From contig CM060463.1 of NCBI GenBank assembly GCA_030544235.1, positions 13,512,190 through 13,576,189 of the forward strand: a DNA stretch of 64,000 nucleotides, written 5' to 3'. A program made the translations under genes and the position numbers. Below the pieces are notes generated by a model that saw nothing but the letters and a program-made list of their open reading frames with translations, ran no database searches and was not told the DNA's origin. The stretch is from Lepturacanthus savala (lineage: Eukaryota > Chordata > Actinopteri > Scombriformes > Trichiuridae). Numbering within the stretch: the first letter of the stretch is position 1; every line of letters starts with the position of its first letter. Below are positions 35,140 to 64,000 of this stretch, piece after piece.

Positions 35140-37509
35140 AGATTGTCAACCTTCACCGCTCATCAGACAAAGAAGAGGACAAAGCCTGTTTTAGCTGAAA
35201 TCATTGCAACTTTTTTGTTTTTTTGCACATAGAATGCTTCTCTGTTCAAATATCTAACTTAATACTTTTATATTGTGTTTTTTATATAAAACCCTTTTTT
35301 GCAGAGATTTGTAATGTGATCTGAGAACATATGTATTCATTAAATCTAATCAAACCAGTGCATGCTAAAGTTAAAACCTCTATGTAGCATTTCTCTTGAC
35401 ATTCTGAACTGTGATTGGGTGTTGTACTTATGTGCTATTTTTTATTGTATAGGTGTAACAATTAGAATAATTGTTTCACATGTTTCAACCAGATGGATTG
35501 TCTTCACACCAACCTTGGCTATATGGGACTAAATGTATTCTGGCAGCATAGATGCCATGTGTAAATGTATTTTTGTGTTTGTACCTAAAGCAAACATAAA
35601 GCATCAACGCAAGCATCTGTTGTGGCATTTGTGAAATTGTTTCACTTTGCTGACATATAGTCATCACTGATCAGGTAATATAAACATGAATATATTATTG
35701 ACAAGACGTTGACTTGACAGAATCTCCCTGTCATTAAACAATAATAGTTTGAATGAGATTAAGATAACCTGTCTGGCAGCTGAAAAAAAAGATGGGGAAA
35801 AAATTGAAAAATAGGCTCACATTTCACTTTAATAAAGAAGCCAGAAGACTGCCTACAAAAAAGTAATATGTCTGACAACAAATTATTACTTTTCCAGGAT
35901 TATTAAAGTGAATTCTGGGAACTCTAGAGTATTATTTTCTATTATTGACCATATGCTCCGCACTCAAAAGAACTTGCGTTGTTTTTCAATAACAATGTAA
36001 GTTCAATCAGAGCTAGTGTTGCTGCTGAAGTAAACACCAACGATCTCAGCAAATCCTGTAAAAATGATGGTGAAACCATGGGAAAATGTACCCGTATTAT
36101 GTTACCAGACTAACAGTCTAACTAAGAGTAACTCTTCCACCTCATGTATTGACCCTGTAACTGCAATGGGCATCTTAATAATAATAATTAACTTTATTTG
36201 TATTGAACTTTTCAACACAAGTAATAAATTGCTTTACAGCATACAATATGGACACACAACCGATAAGAAACACTAAGTATAAAAATCAATTTAGGCAGAC
36301 AAAGAAAAGTGATATGGAAAATCCAAATAGCACACTTTAAAGGGAGCTGACCCTGACAAACCTGTTGTCTGCAGGTGAGTCATATCACAATCTAGGGTCC
36401 TGACAGCAAACACCCTGTCGCCGTTGGTTTTCAAGCTAGACCCTGATACAGATAGCAGGCTAGACTATAGGGGGATGAAATGCGGAAATATATGGAAGGA
36501 GCAGCTTATGTCTGGTGTGGTAGACAACTCTCCACTTAATACATGTAAGCCCTAAAATCACTCTAAATATAAAAGAGGCCTTTAACTTAATATATAAATG
36601 AACCATATATACTTAAATAAGTAATAGAACTGATAGATAAAGTGAGAAGAAAGCCTAGAAATAATCTAGACATAAAACATACACATTAGCATGAAATCAG
36701 ACACACACCACACACAGGTGCAATAAGTGGGCACAGTGAACCGAAATGACTCAAGAACACACACAAGCAAGCAAACATGACAAAAGATACACTCCCAAAA
36801 CGCAGCTGCATGCAGACCAAAATGAGCACAATTCCTCAGGCGAAGGAGTGGCTGCAGAAATGTGTAAATACAGAGAACAAAGAATTGGAATAAAGAATTA
36901 GTCTGTTGTACTTTGGCTCGTTTTAGCTTGTCATGCCTGATATATGGAGTAAAGCTCAGTTGTTTGATTCCAGGGAAAATTATTGATATATTTGAAGTTA
37001 TCTTATCCTGGTAGAATGACACTTCATAGCTGCAGCTGGATATTTACGACCTCACTGGCCTTGAAAGCGTATAAAAGAATTCTAAAATCAGCCCTAAAAA
37101 TGAACAGGCAGTCAGTAAAAGGATGCTCGTCACATATTTCGGCCTATAGTCGTTAAAGCTATAGGCCAATATGCAGCCTTCCATTCATTATGAAAAGTTA
37201 GTTTTAGTGTAAATGAACTGCTTTCCTGAAGGTACAATATGTAAGAATTGACAATTAATGGTCAGTGTGCCTGTGTGTATGTGTGGTTTATCTTCAGCAA
37301 ACTGTAAGGACATTTACATGTCTGTGCATCACTCACTGAGTATATTAAATCATAAAGCTCACTGTACACTATGCTATGGATTCATTGAGGCAGAAACCAA
37401 GCAAAAATCCTCTTCATCCACGTACGCATCTCCTCATAATGATTGTGTTTCAAACTTTTGAAAGCAGGCTGGATGGCATCTGTTATGCTGGATCCAGTTT
37501 TGTATTTCA
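35140..37509. other. tgm2 3' UTR and intergenic DNA
   Basis: Candidate polyadenylation signals are ATTAAA at 35339-35344 and AATAAA at 35831-35836. From about 36176 to 37110 the sequence resembles a degraded dispersed fish repeat (ACTTTATTTGTATTGAACTTTTCA...TTGCTTTACAGC, later CTGACAGCAAACACCCTGTCGCC). No gene is recognised. Confidence 0.45.
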
Positions 37510-38082
37510 TCAGTTGTATGATGGTAAATTGTACACGTGTCTAGTGTGGACGTCCAACAGGACATGTGGCCGTGGGTCATAAATATCTGTCTGAGACCCT
37601 AAAGGCACCATTACCTGTCTCTCCAACCAGAGGCATGGAGCAAAACTGGTCTTGCAGTCCAGATTTGTCAAAGTTCCAACATTTTTGTTTTCAAGTTCCT
37701 CCAGCTGTTCTTTATTCTGTTGAAACCACCTCCCTACTAACTCAGGGTTCAGGATGATTTGCTGTTCCTGCTGCTGACAGAGCCTCTGGTTTCTTAATGC
37801 TGAGGTCTGGATTCCATTTAAAATATATTGGAAACCAGTATACCTTGGAGTGCCATAGATATTATTGATGATGATCTTATTGATGATGATATTATTAATG
37901 ATGATATGATCAATGATGTGTTTACTGGTCTTTGGATAATTAAATGCTAAAATTCCCTGGACTTCTCTTTTGGTGAGGAAAAAACATCTTTTGGAGAGCA
38001 GCGTGATAACACCGGGCCAGTTCTTTCTCAGATTCCTCTGGCAGGTATTGTTTCCTCCCAGGTGCATAACCAACCAGAGCAA
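37510..38082 (-). other. Unrecognised 190-codon ORF, doubtful
   Basis: This is one of the longest open frames outside recognised exons. The middle is a low-complexity run (IIDHIIINNIIINKIIINN) from an imperfect ATTATTGATGATGAT repeat. The C-terminal half (ELVGRWFQQNKEQLEELENKN...LTNLDCKTSFAP) is more protein-like, with a short potential helix. An overlapping minus-strand frame at 37940-38164 also looks plausible (LPEESEKELARCYHAAL). No family, splice context or promoter was recognised; it may be a transposon or retrogene remnant, or chance. Confidence 0.2.
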
Positions 38083-38550
38083 GCAACCAATGGTGCATTA
38101 CCATTAATGCACCTTTGCGAATGTTCCAAAATAAAAAAAAGTAACATTTGTTACCCTCTGTCAACTGTCTTAATGATGACTGACTTCTGTGTAAGAGAAT
38201 TTAATGGGGCTACAAGTATGATACTCCAGCCTATTATAGCTGATTCCACCTATTTCTACGATTCTGGTCAGGTGGTTAGTTAATTTCAGAATGGGGCGAG
38301 CACATCTATGAAATATTAATAATGCCTCATATGAAAGGATGCAAATATCTACTCAGTTACACATACTTCCTTGCCTATACCCAATTCCCAGTGGGAATCC
38401 CAGTGGGAAATTGGTCTCAGATTTTTGGACCCCACTTGTATAATCTATGCACTACATAGCCTGAAACTGGATACTATATGCATGAATGCATGAATGCAAG
38501 AATGTAAGAATGTGTGTTCACATAAAGTGTAACTGGTAGTGAATTTAATC

Positions 38551-38551
<1 letters not shown>

Positions 38552-38604
<53 letters not shown>
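38552..38604 (+). repeat. GT dinucleotide microsatellite
   Basis: An uninterrupted GT run of about 26 units lies in the tgm2-vstm2l intergenic region, followed by a short G-run and TATG repeats. Confidence 0.95.
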
Positions 38605-38605
<1 letters not shown>

Positions 38606-41133
38606 GAGAGGGGGGGAATTGCAGTATATGTATGTATGTAATGTTGCTGTTTGGTTTTAAATATTGTACCTACCTACCAACCTACACGAGACATTAGACC
38701 CTTCAAGCAGCTAAGACCTGATCTTCAAGGTGATTTATGCTGAGAGATATTTGGCATCGGTCATTTGAATATTCACTACTAATCTAGATTTTATCAGTTT
38801 TGTTATTTGCCACAATACAAATCATAATAAAAAAGATTATCTGTTGGGGGAAGAAAGAGGCACAGATCCGTCATAAATATTCCATGATGACCCTCTGCAT
38901 GTTTCCTCCTCCACAGTCAGTACCTGGAGAAAGCAAGCAGTTGGCCATCAGCAGCACATGTTCCTCCTCGTGCAGGTTGAGCTTCTTCAGGCCCACCTGG
39001 AACTTTCACCAGTGGCTCCAGCAGCTCCAGTTTGTGGCCCGCTACAGGTGATACAACACATTATTACTGTCTGTCAGCTCTCACAACCAGCTCCATATAC
39101 ATCACAGCAGCTGGAATCATCTCTGGTGAGGATTTGTCTTGTATGCTCCACATTCTCATTTGTAATCATTATAAACTTGACACCTTTGATTTTTAATTTT
39201 ATGTGGAACCGTAAATCAAAAGCAATGCAGATACTGATTATAGCCTAATGACTATGTAAATTTTCTCATTTTACAGCTGGAGCTATGCATTCAACCTCAA
39301 ACCAAATGCTTTGTCAAATGAATCTTTCTAATAATTATTAATATGAATTATTCTAATTGTATATTATTATTATATTGTATAATTGTATATTAAATAAGTT
39401 ACTAAGTTGCTTATTTCTATCCTGCACTTTATTTGCCTTAAGGTAAATTACTTTAAGGTATTATTGTGCTGTTGACTCATGAAAAAATAAAATAAATAAT
39501 ACACTAGCACATTTTAAAGATTTAAAGTTTAGGAAAAAAAACTTTATTACAAAAACATATGTATACTAAAATCACATAGTTTTTATTACTGCATGAGCTG
39601 TCAGTATTTCTCCTAGCAATGTTGAAGCCAAGTGAAAGTGACATTTTAATATGTTTTGTTTTTCTAGCTTTTGGTAGATACTGAGTTTCATAGTCCCTCA
39701 GCGTCTTACACTTGCCTGTTTTTTAAACACAACAACTTAATGCATCCCACATTTTGACAAATGTCATTGTAACAAGATAATTAATGTCAACTGCTTCACT
39801 TGTCAATTGCTGTTTTGTAGCTGATGGGTGTATTTCTGAGGTTAAGAGGCAGCGCTGCTCTCTGTTGGTTAGAATCGGTTATTACACGTGTTGTACCCAT
39901 AAAGTTAAAATGCATTATTTGTGATGCACAGCAGCTGGCACCAACACACAACTGGCCAGCTGTTTGCAAGAGATTGAACAGAATGTGTAGTGGAGTGAAA
40001 GTGAGATTAATGTTGGGAGTGTATGGAGCAGGTTAAACTGAAATAATTATTCGAAGTCCCAGAAAAAAGTTTTCCACACCTAACCACAAGGGTTTCTAAA
40101 CCATGCAGTTTGTGCTGCTAAACCATGAGAACATGCCATAAGCAAATGACTATTTTGTTAATTTAAACCATTTAGTTTTTTGGGGTCTCTAGATGAAATT
40201 CAGTACCATAACACTATCATAACATTACCAGTTCTTCAACATGATTCAGTCTCACTTTCAAATGTCTGTCAAGTATCTATGAAATCTCCATTTATTAAAG
40301 TACAGAACAAAATCGCGAAATCATTGAAAAAGGAACCAAAGTCATTTCAAATGAATGTATTTAAGGGAACAAAGATCAAACAGCAGCACTTTCTACAAAC
40401 ACAGTCAGGAGGAGAACATGATGCTGCGTTACAAACTGGAAAAGTTGAACAAAACGTTACATCTGTACTGTGGCTGAGAAAATGAGTGATTAACATACTG
40501 GTTCTGTTTCCGAAATTAAGTAGCAGAGAGTAAACTTTATTTCTACAGTGCCGGGGGTTGAATGTACACAATCATTTACATACGGTGTCATCTTGACATG
40601 ATAAAGTCATACATTTGTTTCATGACAGATATTCTAGCTCAGAAAGCTAAATACAGATAAGTTTCCCTTTTAAGTGTTAAAACAAAGATTACATAAATGA
40701 TAAAAGCACTTTGAAAAAGTCCTTTTGAGAAATGAAAGAGGCATATTTTATTCTTTAGAAGATATATTTATATTGAAACACTGCAGCTTTTGGCATCTGT
40801 TTAGTAGAAGAGTAGAAATGAGGCATTTTCAAAGTGTCAAGGAAATTTATCAGTGAGCTCTGACTGTAACATTAACATCAACTAAATGCAATAGGAAAAC
40901 ACACGGAGACAAATAACGAAGCAACCAATAGAACGTAATATGTACCGTCAATAAAATGTTGCCCTTTTACTGGCATTCAACAACATTGGCATCCAAGCAA
41001 CGATATTAAAGATAGACGAACGAAACACAAAGGGTCCATTTACAACTGACACCTCAACTCTGCGGTTGTGTGTGTGTGTGTGCTGATGACCGTCCCTCTT
41101 TAGAGATCGGCCACGAACATGCCGACTGATGCT
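38605..41133. other. Intergenic DNA and 3' UTR of vstm2l (minus strand)
   Basis: No coding exon recognised. Minus-strand AATAAA signals occur at 40536-40541 and near 40746, so the vstm2l 3' UTR may reach to about 40.5 kb. A short TG run lies at about 41068-41081. The 101-codon plus-strand frame at 40180 is antisense to this presumed UTR and resembles no family. Confidence 0.4.
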
Positions 41134-61857
<20,724 letters not shown>

Positions 61858-62150
61858 TGCTTCAGCCGCGTTTCGAGCACTAGGTAGGTAACGTTGGTCG
61901 GAAATTGTCACATCAGGTGGAGAGCATCGATGAATTATCGCCACCGGCGCCGAGCAGCCCTCAGACATACAGCTGTGGCAGGAGAGAGACGCCGCTGCTC
62001 CACTCGCTTTGCCTCTGCGGGAGGAGACGATGCGGCCGGCGGAGGCGGAGGGAGAAGCAGCGGGGAGGCAGGTGCAGCGGCTCTCACCGGGAGGCAATTA
62101 GGCGGAGGGATCTCACAAGTGTCCGTTTAAGTTCGATTGTAGTAATTTAA
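61858..62150 (-). promoter_or_regulatory. vstm2l: 5' UTR and CpG-rich promoter of vstm2l
   Basis: Immediately upstream of the vstm2l ATG, base composition switches to GC-rich with many CpGs (GCCGCGTTTCGAGC, CACCGGCGCCGAGC, GCGGCCGGCGGAGGCGGAGG), unlike the AT-rich surroundings. No TATA box is visible. This fits a CpG-island promoter; the exact start site is not determinable. Confidence 0.55.
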
Positions 62151-62159
62151 CGTCTGGGG

Positions 62160-62330
62160 AAGGTTAAAGGAACCGCGTGTAGTTTTCTCGTGGCATCTAG
62201 TGGTGAGGTTACATATTGCAAACAAACTTAAGTTGATATGTAGGAGAACCTAGAACTATTCGTTCTGTACTGGAAACATGATTCCAGAAGAGCGAGTTGG
62301 TCCGCCATCTTGGACAGAAAGAAATAACAC
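62160..62330. repeat. Dispersed-repeat fragment
   Basis: GTGTAGTTTTCTCGTGGCATCTAGTGGTGAGG and the following CCGCCATCTTGGA belong to the same family as 53214-53280. It borders the CpG-rich vstm2l promoter. Just beyond it, TACATTGATATTCAG occurs twice (about 62387 and 62441). Confidence 0.45.
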
Positions 62331-62479
62331 ATATTTTTATGAATGAAACACACTAATAGCCTGGATAACTAGTGTTAATTTTTTTGTACATTGATATTCA
62401 GGAGTGAGCCAAGCTATTAGGGTGTTTCTTATCAATGTACATTGATATTCAGCCTGGGAACTGGATGTTCATTTATTTG

Positions 62480-63099
62480 TAGGGGTGTGACGAGACACTC
62501 AGCTCACGAGACGAGACCCAAGATTGGGTTCACGAGATCGAGACGAGATTTTAAGAAAACTAAATTACAAATTATATGAATGCCTGGAGATTAACTTTTA
62601 ATGAACTTCTTCCTTTTAATGAACTTCTTCCTCTACAAATTGAAACTAAAATAAAATGCTATAAAAGTTAAAATATATAGAAAAAATTATACATTTGTCC
62701 TTTTTTCAAGTGCAAACAATATGTGCAAAACAAAAAGTTCTTCTCTGTCAGCAGGCGCAGTTGTTGATTTGAGTACTGAGCTGTGGTAGTGCTGTAAATG
62801 TCTCTGTATTGTGCTCGTATTGGCCGCGCTGTACAGTATTGTTTGCATACAGTGTCTGCATATTGTCCGTGTCTTATCAGTCACTCTCTTACCATTTATC
62901 ATTTCTGCCGGGAACCCAAAATGCTGCCAAACAAACGATTTAAAAGTGGCGGGGGCGTCGTCAATAGTAATACCTGTGTTTTCCATCATTCTGGCTGCTT
63001 GCTGGATAAATCTCGTGAGACAGAATTTTAACACGACGAGCAATCTCGTCAAATCACATCTCGCGAGATCTCGTCACACGAGATCTCGTCACACCCCTA
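62480..63099 (-). mobile_element. Non-autonomous hAT transposon with exact 8-bp target duplication
   Basis: The 620-bp element has terminal inverted repeats TAGGGGTGTGACGAGA / ...TCTCGTCACACCCCTA and is flanked on both sides by the identical 8-mer TTTATTTG (62472-62479 and 63100-63107). An 8-bp duplication and short TIRs define hAT. Subterminal CACGAGAT / TCTCGTCACAC motifs recur several times at both ends, as expected of transposase binding sites. Only the 5' part of a transposase-like gene remains inside. Confidence 0.85.
62687..62989 (-). pseudogene. BED zinc-finger remnant of a hAT transposase
   Basis: This minus-strand frame of 100 codons starts MMENTGITIDDAPATF and contains SFVWQHFGFP followed by the zinc ligands CRHC and HLQHYH, the layout of a BED-type zinc finger (C-x2-C ... 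H-x-H). BED fingers bind transposon ends. The frame then stops without the RNase-H-like catalytic domain or the hAT dimerisation domain, so it cannot be a full transposase. The frame is open upstream to 63052, but the MM pair is the likelier start. It may be dead, or it could encode a small DNA-binding protein. Confidence 0.65.
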
Positions 63100-63560
63100 T
63101 TTATTTGTATTGGAGGTGTGGTTTATGAAATTCCAGAGATGTTTATTGGGCACTACAAATGTCTGTTAAATGCGTCTGTACGTAGCTTATAGCCAATCCT
63201 CTCACACATACCCAATGACGTACTCAATACCAGATGACGATTATATAGTTTAGCACTAAAATTTGCTTGTTTTTCAAAATAAACCTGCAGTCCAAATTAC
63301 CTAGAACACTTTCTAAGTGTTCACTGCATTGAAAAGTAAATGACCACCTGCTGCCAAGTTGGATGCACAGTTCAACAAAGTCGCTTTGTCATTGTCTTAC
63401 TGCACCACTGAATTTCACTGTGAAGTGAATTATTGTGTAATGAAGGATGGTACACCCAGGCTAACACACTAAGTGGCAGCCTGCCATGTCTACGCATTTA
63501 GGAGGGATTTCTCAGAAATCTTACCACTAGATGGGACTACACCTATACAGAGTAAATAAT

Positions 63561-63753
63561 CTCATCTCTCATACCCGCTTATTCCTCATTAGGGTCTGCT
63601 GGAGCCTATCCCAGCGCATTACGGCGAGAGGCAGAGATACACCCCAGATGGTTGCCAGCCTATCATGGGACACACACCATTCACTCACACATTCACACCT
63701 GCGACCTTCTTGCTGGGAGCAACAGCGCTAACCCCTGCACCACCGTGTCACCC
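63561..63753. mobile_element. Short retroposed repeat with 13-bp target duplication
   Basis: The sequence CTCATACCCGCTTATTCCTC...CTGGAGCCTATCCCAGC...CATTCACACCTGCGACC...CACCGTGTCACC is a widespread fish repeat, as I remember it the 3' end of an L2-like LINE or a SINE using that tail. Exact 13-bp direct repeats CAGAGTAAATAAT flank it (63548-63560 and 63754-63766), showing insertion by retroposition. Confidence 0.75.
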
Positions 63754-64000
63754 CAGAGTAAATAATGTTTAAGGTAAAGGGAGCGAGTTCATGCTATAAA
63801 TGTTGGCTGGACCCACAGAATTTGTAACTATTGAACAGAAATCCATAAAGTGGTTAGCATTTAGTACAAATTAGCTCAATGACATATTCTATGTTATTAA
63901 CAGGCTGCCTCAATTGACTCTCTCGGCCGGCTGACCAGGAAATTTCCCGAACAAGCCTGATTACCACCCTGCTTCTGTGTTTCACTATTTAAAAGATAAG

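Noticed and set aside
40180..40485. 101-codon plus-strand ORF
   Set aside because: Lies antisense to the presumed vstm2l 3' UTR and resembles no family.

Overview
The window is genomic DNA from a bony fish. It has long introns with GT/AG borders, three spliced vertebrate genes, and many short dispersed DNA elements of kinds common in teleosts (Tc1, hAT and foldback/MITE copies). The intron and repeat style suggests a spiny-rayed (percomorph) fish, but the species cannot be named from sequence alone. There are no prokaryotic features, CRISPR arrays or operons.

Layout. (1) About 1-2647: no exon recognised. (2) 2648-20610, plus strand: 22 coding exons of a large Rho guanine-nucleotide exchange factor of the PLEKHG4 / ARHGEF40 / KIAA1755 family. 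From N to C terminus it has a conserved family N-domain, a long linker, a CRAL-TRIO-like segment, spectrin-like helices, a DH domain, a PH domain, and a serine-rich tail ending in a possible PDZ ligand. The initiator exon was not found. (3) 23623-35139, plus strand: a complete 13-exon tissue-type transglutaminase (tgm2, 678 aa) with an intact Cys-His-Asp triad and a TATA-box promoter. (4) 35140-41133: intergenic DNA holding both 3' ends, a GT microsatellite and one unexplained ORF. (5) 41134-61857, minus strand: a complete 4-exon vstm2l gene (secreted Ig V-set protein, 214 aa) with an 18.3-kb first intron. (6) About 62150-64000: flanking DNA with a short hAT transposon that still carries a BED zinc-finger ORF, and a small retroposed repeat with a 13-bp target duplication.

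The gene order and orientation, RhoGEF(+) - tgm2(+) - vstm2l(-), agree with what I know of human 20q11.23 (KIAA1755, TGM2, RPRD1B, TTI1, VSTM2L), without RPRD1B and TTI1. This is the main reason for calling the first gene the KIAA1755 orthologue rather than PLEKHG4. The three genes are not known to share a pathway; their proximity looks like ancestral synteny.

Exon borders were placed by hand from splice consensus, reading-frame continuity and remembered family sequences. Phases close without a frameshift in all three genes. Repeat calls rest on visible terminal repeats, target duplications or resemblance to fish repeat families; none was checked against a database. I found no convincing undescribed system. 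The most useful leads are the complete RhoGEF architecture of the KIAA1755-like gene, the compact hAT element, and a perfect 24-bp inverted repeat inside an intron.
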